From NCBI RefSeq assembly GCF_016811995.1, contig NZ_CP069159.1, positions 1,736,001 to 1,800,000 of the forward strand: 64,000 nucleotides of DNA, read 5' to 3'. The first letter of the stretch is position 1. Every line of letters begins with the position of its first letter. Under the pieces are notes generated by a model. It ran no database searches, was not told the origin of the DNA, and was given only the letters and a program-made list of their open reading frames with translations. Origin of the DNA: Citrobacter sp. R56. Lineage in GTDB: Bacteria > Pseudomonadota > Gammaproteobacteria > Enterobacterales > Enterobacteriaceae. Made by a program: the position numbers and the translations under genes. Below are positions 1 through 14,265 of the stretch, in pieces.

Positions 1-1
1 G

Positions 2-574
2 ATGAAACAAAATGATTTTGAAGTATGTGCGCCTGTTTTCTTTGATGAGAAACACGGGTTTGAATATGCTATTACTGATATTGATGCTTATGGCAATCGA
101 AGAAAAATATTTTCCAATGGTAGAATGGATATGTTTACTTCATCTGTTGTTATATCTTCTGGAACATTAGTAAGATCAAATGTATTTCACAAAGTCGGAT
201 TAATGGATAGTAGATTATTTATTGATTACGTTGATACTGAATGGTGTCTGCGTTGTTTTTCTCATGGGATTAAGGTTAATATAATTCCGACAGCTAAGAT
301 GTATCATTCGATAGGTGATAACTCTATTAAAATAGGGCGCTTCAGAATACCGGTACATTCTGCAATGAGACGTTATTACAGAACAAGAAATGCAATTCAT
401 TTGTTACGTTATAAGCACGTGCCGAAAAAAGTAGCCTGTAGAGAAATTATTTTCTCGATAATACATAATATTATATTATCATTTGCACTGTTTAAATTCT
501 CATACTTTAAAAATTCATTTTTAGCTATCGTGGATGGGATTTTAAATCGTTGGGGTGAGAATAAACATTCTTAA
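2..574 (+). CDS. Glycosyltransferase family 2, 3' part only
   Basis: C-terminal 190 residues of a GT-A type sugar transferase, most like rhamnosyltransferases of O-antigen clusters. The reading frame is open from the first bases and the ATG at 2 has no room for a ribosome binding site. The N-terminal nucleotide-sugar binding half (the usual DxD region) is absent, so the gene must start before the window. Visible family features are the acidic DYVDTEWCLR motif near residue 75, typical of the acceptor/catalytic-base region in GT2 rhamnosyltransferases, and a basic, hydrophobic C-terminus suited to membrane association. The gene is AT-rich like the next two genes, which fits horizontally acquired O-antigen DNA. 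It probably adds a sugar to the lipid-linked O-unit on the cytoplasmic face. The sugar specificity is unknown. Confidence 0.8.
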   Translation: MKQNDFEVCAPVFFDEKHGFEYAITDIDAYGNRRKIFSNGRMDMFTSSVVISSGTLVRSNVFHKVGLMDSRLFIDYVDTEWCLRCFSHGIKVNIIPTAKMYHSIGDNSIKIGRFRIPVHSAMRRYYRTRNAIHLLRYKHVPKKVACREIIFSIIHNIILSFALFKFSYFKNSFLAIVDGILNRWGENKHS

Positions 575-596
575 ATAATGAATTTGGGTAATGATA

Positions 597-1478
597 ATGT
601 ATAGAGTATTGGTTTTATTGGCAGTATATAATGGTAAGGAATGGATTGACGAACAACTTAATTCTATTCGTATACAGGAAAATGTGCAGGTAGACATTTT
701 AGCTAGTGTTGATTTAAGCACTGATGGAAGTTTCGAGTACATAGCAAAAAATCACCCTGATGTTCATTTATTACCTTATGGTGAAAAATATGGGTCAGCA
801 GGTAAGAATTTCTATCGCTTAGTTCTTGATGCACATTTTGAAAACTATGATTATATTTCCTTCGCTGATCAAGATGATATTTGGTTGGCTGATAAATTGA
901 GTCACGCAATACAAAAAATAAATAAAAAAGAGGTTGATGCTTATTCTGGAAATGTAATCGCATTTTGGGAGGATGGGCGCCAGACACTGATTGATAAATC
1001 ACAACCTCAGGTTCAATTTGACTATTTTTTCGAAGCTGCAGGTCCTGGCTGTACCTATGTATTTAATAAAAGACTAGCTCAAGCTTTTCAACATTTTTTA
1101 AAGAACGTCCCTGAATCAAAGAAGGTAGCATTACATGATTGGTTGCTATATGCATATGCCCGTAGTAATCATTATCGATGGTATATTGATAAAGAGAGTA
1201 AGATGTTGTATCGTCAGCATGCTAATAACCAAGTTGGGGCAAATGAAAGCTTTCGAGCTGCATGCAAAAGATACCATTTAGTTAAAGAAGGGTGGTACAA
1301 AAAAGAGATTGTAAAGCTACTCAAGCTTTTTGGTTGTGAAAATTCGTTACTTAATAAATATATAGGCACAAAACGGTTGCTTCCAAAAATAGATATTATA
1401 GTTAATGTTCATCAGATGAGGCGGCGTTCTCGCGATCGTTATGCTTTTTTGGTTTTTTATATATTAAGACTTATTTGA
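597..1478 (+). CDS. Glycosyltransferase family 2 (O-antigen unit assembly)
   Basis: Complete 293-residue GT2 enzyme. It opens with the family signature VLLAVYNGKEWIDEQLNSI and has the SFADQDDIWL stretch near residue 90, where the aspartates bind the nucleotide sugar through a divalent metal. A later LHDWLLYAYA segment matches the acceptor-site region of rhamnosyl- or galactosyl-type transferases. An ATG at 591 is also in frame; 597 is chosen because the weak GGG at 586-588 is better spaced from it. It lies 22 bases after the preceding transferase and before the decayed polymerase gene, and shares their low GC. It is likely cytoplasmic, acting on undecaprenyl-linked O-units. The donor sugar cannot be read from the sequence. 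Confidence 0.85.
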   Translation: MYRVLVLLAVYNGKEWIDEQLNSIRIQENVQVDILASVDLSTDGSFEYIAKNHPDVHLLPYGEKYGSAGKNFYRLVLDAHFENYDYISFADQDDIWLADKLSHAIQKINKKEVDAYSGNVIAFWEDGRQTLIDKSQPQVQFDYFFEAAGPGCTYVFNKRLAQAFQHFLKNVPESKKVALHDWLLYAYARSNHYRWYIDKESKMLYRQHANNQVGANESFRAACKRYHLVKEGWYKKEIVKLLKLFGCENSLLNKYIGTKRLLPKIDIIVNVHQMRRRSRDRYAFLVFYILRLI

Positions 1479-1524
1479 TAATGTTTGTTTTGAGTCGTTT
1501 TTGTATATCTAAATTATTTATTGT

Positions 1525-2615
1525 ATGACATCTAAGTTATTAATTGTTGTTAAAATATAATAATATTCGGTTGTCATCATTAAATCCTTTTTGGATGTAC
1601 GCTCTACCTTTTATTTGTGTGCCGCTTATTTATTCACTACAGTATCAGGCTTGTATGTTTCATTTGGTGTTGTTACTCTGCAAGTCATTTTATTAATAAT
1701 TTTTTAATTATTGGTTGACTTTTTAATTGCAAGCTAAAAGGCTGGCTTACTCTAAATGAATATAACAATAGAACACAACCAGTTATTCGGTTCAATGTTT
1801 GTACTGTGGTCGTGGGTTTATTAATTGACTGCTTGCCTTCTTTTCAAACTCCCATGTTCAGTATTTTTCGTGGAGACATCTATTCATATAATGATTTTGG
1901 TTTGGAAGCATTTCATGTTATATATATTGGCTATATTTCGGCATTAGTTGTTGTCAGTTAAAGCGTCAAAAGTTAAGTTTCCTTGTGGGAGTTGTATTTC
2001 CTATATTTGTGACTTTGTTAATAGTTAATTAGAGGTGATATTCTACTTGTTATCTTTCCTATGGCTTTTATTTACATAAATCACATACGGAAGTCGAAGT
2101 CTTTAGATATTAACGCCAAGATCATTGGGTGTGTTTTAGTTATTATTGATATCGTCTTTTTTGGTTTTTTGGGTGATAAGCGGATGATATCATCCGGATA
2201 TACCGATGAAAAAGAGATATTTAAAATAGATCAAGCAGACCCTGTTTTTGATTATGTATCTACTGGCTTTTTGGGTTTGTCTGTATGTTTTATCACCAAT
2301 GTGAATTTAATTGAGCAGGAATTAAGTAACAATTATAATAAAGGTAAAGTATTGGATTTTATACTGGGAGCTATATTACCTTGTTTTGTATAGAAAATAT
2401 ACACCCCTAATGTTGTAGAACGCTACAACTTTAATAAGATAACGCCTCAACTTACTGTTTCTACAGGATTTGACTGAGCAGTAGTTATATTGGTCGATAT
2501 GGGTTTTTGTTTCTTAACCTGTTGGATGATATTTATCACCGCCTTATTTAACTGGCAAAATAGAAATTTTTATATTCGTTCTGCGTGTGCAATTCTTTCG
2601 AGTAATCGGTTTTGA
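1525..2615 (+). pseudogene. wzy: Remnant of an O-antigen polymerase (Wzy-like) gene
   Basis: No single frame is open, but consecutive frames together give a polytopic membrane protein of about 360 residues, the usual Wzy size. Readable blocks, in order: about 1567-1690, with NPFWMYALPFICVPLIYSL; about 1755-1960, ending FGLEAFHVIYIGYISALVVV; a hydrophobic block near 1968-2030; RGDILLVIFPMAFIYINH from about 2034; and the longest open stretch, 2061-2390. That last frame continues through TAG 2391-2393 and TGA 2475-2477 to TGA 2613-2615, with STGF followed by another membrane segment. The RGD after a membrane helix and the late STGF region are typical of oligosaccharide repeat-unit polymerases. 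At least three frameshifts and two in-frame stops indicate decay. Family assignment rests on pattern memory. ATG 1525 is a nominal start only. Confidence 0.65.
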
Positions 2616-2839
2616 TAATTTTTGATAGCATATTCATATTTAGTTGATGTGTGATGCAATTAATAGTATTAACTCTTTTCTCGCGATGTAGAGTGGGGTC
2701 TTACTCACTTATATAGTAATTCTTGTGAAGACTTTTAATAGATCTCAACTCTATCCTACGTTGTAAATGTGAGTTAACATTCTTATACATTCAAGCCGCG
2801 CAAACGTCGCGCGGTGACCACACCTGACAGGAGTATGTA

Positions 2840-4246
2840 ATGTCTAAGCAGCAGATCGGCGTCGTCGGTATGGCAGTGATGGGGCGCAACCTGGCGCTCA
2901 ACATCGAAAGCCGTGGTTATACCGTCTCCGTTTTCAACCGCTCCCGTGAAAAGACCGAAGAAGTGATTGCCGAGAATCCCGGCAAGAAACTGGCGCCTTA
3001 CTACACGGTAAAAGAGTTTGTTGAATCCCTTGAAACGCCTCGTCGTATCCTGTTAATGGTGAAAGCCGGCGCGGGTACCGATGCCGCTATCGATTCACTG
3101 AAGCCGTATCTGGATAAGGGCGACATCATCATTGATGGTGGTAACACCTTCTTCCAGGACACCATTCGTCGTAACCGTGAACTTTCTGCCGAAGGTTTCA
3201 ACTTCATCGGTACCGGTGTTTCCGGTGGTGAGGAGGGCGCGCTGAAAGGGCCTTCTATCATGCCCGGTGGTCAGAAAGAAGCCTACGAACTGGTTGCGCC
3301 GATTCTGACGAAGATTGCAGCCGTTGCTGAAGATGGTGAGCCTTGCGTAACCTACATCGGTGCTGATGGCGCGGGCCATTATGTGAAGATGGTGCACAAC
3401 GGCATCGAATATGGTGACATGCAACTGATCGCTGAAGCGTATTCCCTTCTGAAAGGCGGTCTGAACCTTAGTAATGAAGAGCTGGCGAGCACCTTTACCG
3501 AGTGGAATAACGGTGAGTTGAGCAGCTACCTGATCGACATTACGAAAGACATCTTCACCAAAAAAGATGAAGAAGGTAAATTCCTGGTCGATGTGATCCT
3601 CGACGAAGCAGCTAACAAAGGTACCGGAAAATGGACCAGCCAGAGTTCTCTCGACCTTGGCGAACCGCTGTCTCTGATCACCGAGTCTGTATTTGCACGT
3701 TACATCTCCTCGCTGAAAGATCAGCGTGTGGCGGCGTCTAAGGTTCTGACAGGACCGAAAGCGCAGTTGGCAGGTGAAAAAGCAGAATTTATCGAGAAAG
3801 TTCGTCGTGCTCTGTATCTGGGTAAAATTGTTTCCTACGCTCAGGGCTTCTCTCAGCTGCGGGCTGCTTCTGACGAGTACAACTGGGATCTGAACTACGG
3901 TGAGATTGCGAAAATCTTCCGCGCGGGTTGCATCATTCGTGCCCAGTTCCTGCAAAAGATCACCGATGCCTATGCCGAGAATGCGAACATTGCAAATCTG
4001 CTGTTGGCTCCATACTTCAAGAACATCGCTGATGAATACCAGCAAGCGCTGCGTGACGTGGTGGCTTATGCGGTTCAGAACGGTATTCCTGTTCCGACCT
4101 TCTCCGCAGCTGTTGCCTACTACGACAGCTATCGTGCCGCTGTTTTGCCTGCTAACCTGATCCAGGCTCAGCGTGACTACTTTGGTGCGCATACGTATAA
4201 ACGCACTGATAAAGAAGGTGTTTTCCATACCGAATGGCTGGAATAA
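2840..4246 (+). CDS. gnd: 6-phosphogluconate dehydrogenase, decarboxylating
   Basis: Cytosolic pentose-phosphate enzyme: 6-phosphogluconate + NADP+ gives ribulose 5-phosphate + CO2 + NADPH. At 468 residues it is full length. The N-terminal Rossmann motif [16 protein letters not shown] binds NADP, and the catalytic pair K183 and E190 lies in [16 protein letters not shown] strong AGGAG precedes the ATG by 8 bases. Base composition jumps here from the AT-rich O-antigen region to typical enteric GC. gnd is the classic border gene of the enterobacterial O-antigen locus and often shows mosaic sequence through exchange of the neighbouring cluster. A Rho-independent terminator follows. Confidence 0.98.
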   Translation: MSKQQIGVVGMAVMGRNLALNIESRGYTVSVFNRSREKTEEVIAENPGKKLAPYYTVKEFVESLETPRRILLMVKAGAGTDAAIDSLKPYLDKGDIIIDGGNTFFQDTIRRNRELSAEGFNFIGTGVSGGEEGALKGPSIMPGGQKEAYELVAPILTKIAAVAEDGEPCVTYIGADGAGHYVKMVHNGIEYGDMQLIAEAYSLLKGGLNLSNEELASTFTEWNNGELSSYLIDITKDIFTKKDEEGKFLVDVILDEAANKGTGKWTSQSSLDLGEPLSLITESVFARYISSLKDQRVAASKVLTGPKAQLAGEKAEFIEKVRRALYLGKIVSYAQGFSQLRAASDEYNWDLNYGEIAKIFRAGCIIRAQFLQKITDAYAENANIANLLLAPYFKNIADEYQQALRDVVAYAVQNGIPVPTFSAAVAYYDSYRAAVLPANLIQAQRDYFGAHTYKRTDKEGVFHTEWLE

Positions 4247-4267
4247 TACTGAAACTATGTATGCGTG

Positions 4268-4295
4268 AGCCCGGTTTATAACCGGGCTTTTTTTT
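4268..4295 (+). terminator. Rho-independent terminator after gnd
   Basis: Perfect 8-bp stem (AGCCCGGT 4268-4275, ACCGGGCT 4281-4288) with a 5-base loop, followed by a run of eight T. It lies 22 bases after the gnd stop codon. Confidence 0.93.
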
Positions 4296-4485
4296 GTCTG
4301 TAATCTGATTGATTTCTTTTCACTCCTTAATACTAACTTAATAAATATCTTTTATTCTGATAAAGAAAATCCGAAATGTTTTCGCCTTCATTGACATAAT
4401 ATTCACTCAGGCGTTAAAACTTTTAAATCTTATCAGGGTGTAAAACATCGTGATTAATATATTAAGTTAATTCTGAGAGTGTGAA

Positions 4486-5652
4486 ATGAATATCACCATT
4501 TCTGGTACCGGATATGTTGGTCTGTCTAATGGTCTACTTATCGCCCAGCATCATCAGGTAATCGCATTAGACATTATCTCTTCACGTGTTGAAATGCTAA
4601 ATGATCGGATATCTCCTATTGTTGATAAAGAAATTCAACAATTTCTGCAGTCTGTTGATATTCACTTCGAAGCTACACTGAATAAAAAATACGCCTACCA
4701 AAATGCTGATTATGTCATTATTGCCACGCCGACCGATTATGATCCAAAAACTAACTATTTTAATACATCCAGTGTAGAGTCTGTTATCCAGGATGTCTTA
4801 GACATTAACCCAGATGCAGTAATGGTCATTAAATCAACAGTTCCTGTTGGTTTTACGGCGGCAATGTCTAAAAAATTTAATACTCAAAATATCATTTTCT
4901 CTCCCGAATTCCTGCGCGAAGGTAAAGCTCTCTACGATAACCTGCATCCTTCACGGATTGTGATCGGTGAACGCTCAGAACGTGCAGAACGGTTTGCCGC
5001 GTTGTTACAGGAAGGGGCGATTAAACAGGATATCCCCACGCTTTTTACCGATTCTACCGAAGCAGAGGCAATTAAGCTGTTCGCCAATACCTATCTGGCT
5101 ATGCGTGTGGCTTACTTTAATGAGCTCGACAGTTATGCAGAAAGTTTAGGCCTTAACGCGCGGCAGATTATTGAAGGGGTGTGCCTGGACCCTCGGATTG
5201 GCAACCATTACAACAATCCATCATTTGGTTATGGTGGCTATTGCTTGCCGAAAGATACCAAACAACTTCTGGCGAATTACCAGTCGGTGCCAAACAATAT
5301 TATTTCTGCCATTGTGGATGCCAACCGCACACGTAAAGATTTTATCGCTGATGCGATCCTGGCAAGAAAACCGAAGGTGGTGGGTATTTATCGACTGATA
5401 ATGAAGAGTGGTTCCGACAATTTCCGTGCATCCTCTATTCAGGGGATCATGAAGCGCATCAAGGCCAAAGGGGTTGACGTCATTATTTACGAACCGGTCA
5501 TGCAGGAAGACGCATTTTTCAACTCCCGACTTGAGCGAAACTTAACCACTTTTAAGCAGGAAGCTGATGTGATTATTTCTAATCGCATGGCAACTGAACT
5601 TCAGGATGTCGCAGACAAAGTGTATACCCGAGATCTTTTCGGCAGCGATTAA
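4486..5652 (+). CDS. ugd: UDP-glucose 6-dehydrogenase
   Basis: Cytosolic NAD-dependent enzyme that makes UDP-glucuronate by two-step oxidation of UDP-glucose. The product feeds colanic acid and, through the Arn pathway, aminoarabinose modification of lipid A. The 388-residue protein starts with the dinucleotide-binding motif [12 protein letters not shown]197 lies in [14 protein letters not shown], and catalytic C253 with K256 in [11 protein letters not shown]. The first half is visibly more AT-rich than gnd or the his genes, as often seen in the recombining gnd-ugd-wzz block. The 239-base gap after gnd is AT-rich and must carry its own promoter. In relatives this promoter answers to PhoP/PmrA/Rcs; I could not identify those sites here. 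Confidence 0.97.
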   Translation: MNITISGTGYVGLSNGLLIAQHHQVIALDIISSRVEMLNDRISPIVDKEIQQFLQSVDIHFEATLNKKYAYQNADYVIIATPTDYDPKTNYFNTSSVESVIQDVLDINPDAVMVIKSTVPVGFTAAMSKKFNTQNIIFSPEFLREGKALYDNLHPSRIVIGERSERAERFAALLQEGAIKQDIPTLFTDSTEAEAIKLFANTYLAMRVAYFNELDSYAESLGLNARQIIEGVCLDPRIGNHYNNPSFGYGGYCLPKDTKQLLANYQSVPNNIISAIVDANRTRKDFIADAILARKPKVVGIYRLIMKSGSDNFRASSIQGIMKRIKAKGVDVIIYEPVMQEDAFFNSRLERNLTTFKQEADVIISNRMATELQDVADKVYTRDLFGSD

Positions 5653-5663
5653 CTCAATTTAAT

Positions 5664-5682
5664 CAGGGCTAAAACAGCCCTG
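5664..5682 (+). terminator. Hairpin after ugd, possible weak terminator
   Basis: Perfect 7-bp inverted repeat CAGGGCT / AGCCCTG with a 5-base loop, 12 bases after the ugd stop. There is no clear T-run, so it may be a transcript-end stabiliser rather than a strong terminator. Confidence 0.4.
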
Positions 5683-5802
5683 GTTGCCTATCAAAAACAT
5701 TCAAATAATATGTAATTTTTATCAATTATCCTATGGCTTTCACGATGTTTATGACTACACTATTTCGAGCTTAAGCCTTTTCTCGTTAGGATATTGATAA
5801 GA

Positions 5803-6780
5803 GTGGATAATCACAACCTCGCTGGGCGCAGTAACGATCCGGAACAAATTGATTTAATTGACTTAGTGATGCAATTGTGGCGCGGGAAGGTAACGATCAT
5901 CGTTTCTGTGATTGTTGCTATTGCGCTGGCTGCGGGTTATCTGGCCGTAGCGAAGGAGAAATGGACGTCGACAGCGATTGTGACTCAACCCGAAGTGGGG
6001 CAAATTGCCAGTTATAACAATGCGATGAACGTGTTGTATGGTAATAACGCACCTAAAGTCAGTGAGATTCAGACCGGATTTATCGGTCGTTTTAACACGA
6101 CTTTTTCAGCATTGGCAGAAACGTTAGACAACAAAGAAGAACCAGAAAAATTGACCATTGGACCGTCGGTGAAAGGCCAACAGTTGCCACTGGTTGTCTC
6201 TTATGTGAGTGATTCTGCTGAAGGTGCCCAACGTCAACTGGCGGAGTATATCCAGCAGGTTGATGAGAAGGTCGCGAAAGAGCTGGATGCTGACCTGAAA
6301 GATAATATTAAATTGCAGACAACGACGCTTCAGGACTCGCTGAAGACACTGGAAGTGGTGTCTCAGGAGCAAAAAGAGTTACGTATTCAGCAAATTCAGG
6401 AAGCGCTCAAGTTTGCGACTCAGGCTAATATCGCCAAACCGCAAATCCAACAGACTCAGGATGTCACACAAGACACCATGTTCCTGCTGGGTAGTGATGC
6501 GCTGAAGTCAATGATTGAGCATGAAGCGACACGCCCTCTGATCTTTTCAGCAAACTATTATCAGACGAAACAGAACCTGCTGGATATTGAAAAGCTGAAA
6601 GTAGACACTTCCGCAATTCATGCCTATCGCTATGTGATGAAACCGACGCTGCCGATTCGTCGCGACAGCCCGAAACGTGCGATTACGCTGGTGTTGGCCG
6701 TGTTGCTGGGTGGAATGATTGGTGCGGGTGTGGTTCTGGGGCGTAATGCGCTGCGTAACTACAAGCCAAAAGCACAATAA
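5803..6780 (+). CDS. wzz: O-antigen chain length determinant Wzz
   Basis: Inner-membrane polysaccharide co-polymerase (PCP-1) that sets the modal length of O-antigen chains made by Wzy. About 325 residues: a cytoplasmic N-terminus with DPEQIDLIDL, a first membrane helix near residues 30-50, a large periplasmic coiled-coil domain, and a second membrane helix near 295-318 within the proline/glycine-rich TLPIRRDSPKRAI...GGMIGAG region diagnostic of Wzz. The start is uncertain. The codon aligning with the usual Met is ATA (5797), 5 bases after AGGA at 5788-5791. The alternatives are GTG 5803, used here, and TTG 5794. Its partner polymerase gene upstream appears broken, so which Wzy it would work with is unclear. 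Confidence 0.95.
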   Translation: MDNHNLAGRSNDPEQIDLIDLVMQLWRGKVTIIVSVIVAIALAAGYLAVAKEKWTSTAIVTQPEVGQIASYNNAMNVLYGNNAPKVSEIQTGFIGRFNTTFSALAETLDNKEEPEKLTIGPSVKGQQLPLVVSYVSDSAEGAQRQLAEYIQQVDEKVAKELDADLKDNIKLQTTTLQDSLKTLEVVSQEQKELRIQQIQEALKFATQANIAKPQIQQTQDVTQDTMFLLGSDALKSMIEHEATRPLIFSANYYQTKQNLLDIEKLKVDTSAIHAYRYVMKPTLPIRRDSPKRAITLVLAVLLGGMIGAGVVLGRNALRNYKPKAQ

Positions 6781-6791
6781 TTTTTCTCTAT

Positions 6792-6818
6792 GTCGGATGG
6801 CGATGCGCTTATCCGACC
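6792..6818. repeat. REP-like palindromic unit
   Basis: Imperfect palindrome with arms GTCGGAT (6792-6798) and ATCCGAC (6811-6817) around GGCGATGCGCTT. This matches the general form of enterobacterial REP/BIME units. It sits between the convergent wzz and hisI genes, next to a shared terminator. Only a single copy was seen in the window. Confidence 0.7.
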
Positions 6819-6821
6819 GAC

Positions 6822-6849
6822 AAAAAACCGGGCATTGCCCGGTTTTTTT
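6822..6849. terminator. Bidirectional terminator between wzz and hisI
   Basis: A-run 6822-6827, stem CCGGGC (6828-6833) / GCCCGG (6837-6842) with a 3-base loop, then seven T. The symmetry lets it end both wzz (plus) and the his operon (minus). Confidence 0.92.
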
Positions 6850-6860
6850 ACGTTCTGAAT

Positions 6861-7465
6861 TTACTGATGCCGCTGGCGTAAATTCTCAATGACCGTCGTC
6901 AGGTCGAGATCCTGATCCTGCAGCAGCACCAGAAGGTGATACATCAAATCTGAAGCTTCATTGGTCAGTTCAGCACGATCGTTAACCGTCGCGGCGAGCG
7001 CCGTTTCGACGCCTTCTTCACCGACTTTTTGCGCGATGCGCTTGGTACCACTGGCGTAAAGCTTCGCGGTGTAGGAACTTGCCGGATCGGCACTCTTACG
7101 CTCGGCCAGCAGTTGTTCAAGCTGGTAGAGGAACAACCACTGGTGGCTGGTTTCGCCAAAACAACTGCTGCTGCCTTTATGGCAGGTTGGCCCAATCGGA
7201 TTGACCAGCACCAGCAGGGTGTCGTTATCGCAATCCGGCGCAATGCTGACTACATTGAGGAAATGGCCTGACGTCTCGCCTTTGGTCCACAGACGCTGTT
7301 TGGTGCGTGAGAAGAAAGTGACTTTGCCGCTTTCTATCGTTTTATCCAGCGCTTGCGGGTTCATATATCCCAGCATCAACACTTCACCGGATACCGCATG
7401 CTGTACAACGACAGGCATCAGTCCGTCGGTTTTTTCCCAGTCCAGTTGGCTGCGCTGTTGCTCTG

Positions 7466-7472
<7 letters not shown>
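6861..7472 (-). CDS. hisI: Bifunctional phosphoribosyl-AMP cyclohydrolase / phosphoribosyl-ATP pyrophosphatase
   Basis: HisIE fusion, 203 residues, catalysing steps 2 and 3 of histidine synthesis. The N-terminal ~110 residues form the cyclohydrolase. They carry [18 protein letters not shown] and [10 protein letters not shown], and the metal-binding cysteines of [13 protein letters not shown]. The C-terminal part is the MazG-like pyrophosphatase with [13 protein letters not shown] and the acidic [17 protein letters not shown]. It is the last gene of the his operon; its start overlaps the end of hisF by 7 bases. The fused form is usual for enteric bacteria. Confidence 0.97.
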
Positions 7473-12995
<5,523 letters not shown>

Positions 12996-13001
12996 GGCTA
13001 T

Positions 13002-13901
13002 TTACTCCATCATCTTCTCAATGGGCAGCACCAGAATCGAACTGGCACCCAGCGCTTTCAGTTTTTCCATGGTTTCCCAGAACAGGGTTTCACTACTGAC
13101 CATGTGCATCGCGACGCGTTGCTGATCGCCTGCCAGCGGCAGAATGGTCGGGCGCTCGGCGCCCGGCAGCAGGGCAATGACTTCATCCAGACGCTCGCTT
13201 GGCGCGTGCATCATGATGTATTTGGATTCACGGGCCTGAATAACGCCCTGAATACGGGTCAGTAATTTATCAACCAGCAGTTGTTTGGCATCGGCCAGTT
13301 CGCCGTCTCGCTGAATCAGACACGCTTTAGAACGGTAGATAACCTCAACTTCACGCAGACCATTGGCTTCAAGCGTCGCGCCGGTTGACACCAGATCGCA
13401 GATTGCGTCAGCCAGACCGGCGCGTGGGGCGACTTCAACAGAGCCATTAAGCAGACAGGATTTAAACGAAACGCCTTTCTGATCCAGATAACGTTTCAAC
13501 AGGTGCGGATAAGAGGTGGCAATGCGTTTGCCATCCAGCCCGGCAGGGCCATCCCAGGCTTCGTCGACAGGGGTCGCCAGCGAGAGACGGCAACCGCCGA
13601 AGTCGAGACGACGAAGCGTAAAATAACGCGGATCTTCACCCTGCGCACGACGGTTCAGCAGTTCCTCTTCGAGGACGTTTTCACCGATAATACCCAGATC
13701 AACGACGCCGTCCATGACCAGGCCCGGGATGTCGTCATCACGCACGCGCAGAATATCGATAGGCATATTCTCTGCCATCGCAATCAAACGCTGAGTGTGT
13801 AAATTAATTTTAATCCCACAGCGGGCCAGGAGTTCACGTGAATCGTCGCTTAAACGGCCTGATTTTTGAATAGCTATGCGTAAACGAGTGTTATCTAACA
13901 T
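13002..13901 (-). CDS. hisG: ATP phosphoribosyltransferase
   Basis: First and feedback-inhibited enzyme of histidine synthesis: ATP + PRPP gives phosphoribosyl-ATP. It is 299 residues, the long form with a C-terminal ACT-like histidine-binding domain. The N-terminus [16 protein letters not shown], the [20 protein letters not shown] region and the PRPP-binding loop [14 protein letters not shown] are present. A GAGGA ribosome binding site precedes the ATG. It is the first structural gene after the attenuator. Confidence 0.98.
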   Translation of the reverse strand: MLDNTRLRIAIQKSGRLSDDSRELLARCGIKINLHTQRLIAMAENMPIDILRVRDDDIPGLVMDGVVDLGIIGENVLEEELLNRRAQGEDPRYFTLRRLDFGGCRLSLATPVDEAWDGPAGLDGKRIATSYPHLLKRYLDQKGVSFKSCLLNGSVEVAPRAGLADAICDLVSTGATLEANGLREVEVIYRSKACLIQRDGELADAKQLLVDKLLTRIQGVIQARESKYIMMHAPSERLDEVIALLPGAERPTILPLAGDQQRVAMHMVSSETLFWETMEKLKALGASSILVLPIEKMME

Positions 13902-13942
13902 CTTTTAATCCTCTTATCCTGTCTGAACCGAGCTGAGACACG

Positions 13943-13982
13943 CACAAAAAAAAGCCCCCGGAAGAAATCTTCCGGGGGCTTT
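13943..13982 (-). terminator. Histidine operon attenuator
   Basis: Read on the minus strand, an AAAGCCCCCGGAAG stem pairs with CTTCCGGGGGCTTT around a short loop and is followed by a T-run reaching into TTTTTTTTGTGCG. It lies between the hisL leader peptide and hisG. This is the intrinsic terminator arm of the classic his attenuator: slow translation through the His codons lets an alternative structure form and transcription continue. Confidence 0.95.
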
Positions 13983-14043
13983 CTCATACGTTCATGCACC
14001 ACTGGAAGATCTGAATGTCTTCCAGCACACATCGCCTGAAAGA

Positions 14044-14091
14044 CTAGTCAGGATGATGGTGATGATGGTGTTTAAATTGAACGCGTGTCAT
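14044..14091 (-). CDS. hisL: his operon leader peptide
   Basis: 15-codon leader peptide reading MTRVQFKHHHHHHPD, about 60 bases upstream of the attenuator stem. Ribosome progress over the histidine run senses charged tRNA-His and decides between antitermination and termination of the his operon. I count six consecutive His codons (CAC CAT CAT CAC CAT CAT). The leader of E. coli and Salmonella, as I remember it, has seven. Confidence 0.93.
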   Translation of the reverse strand: MTRVQFKHHHHHHPD

Positions 14092-14129
14092 AAAATTCTC
14101 GATGAATGCTTATTCATTTGATGTCTTTT

Positions 14130-14159
14130 AACCTAAACCACTTTAGAGCCAGAAAGCAA
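14130..14159 (-). promoter_or_regulatory. his operon promoter
   Basis: On the minus strand, -35 TTGCTT (14159-14154) and -10 TAGGTT (14135-14130) are separated by 18 bases, closely matching the known Salmonella his promoter. Transcription would start a little upstream of hisL. Confidence 0.8.
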
Positions 14160-14265
14160 GGGCTTTTTTTGTACATTAATTCATTTCATATTAGTGGTAT
14201 GAATTGTCAGTCACACCATGCTGGCGTAGCCTTATATAAATGGTGCCAGATTCAGGAGAAAAGGG

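Noticed and set aside
3095-4228. Long open frame (377 codons) antisense to gnd
   Set aside because: It is the shadow of a highly expressed gene with strong codon bias; no ribosome site, no recognisable motif, and gnd is beyond doubt.
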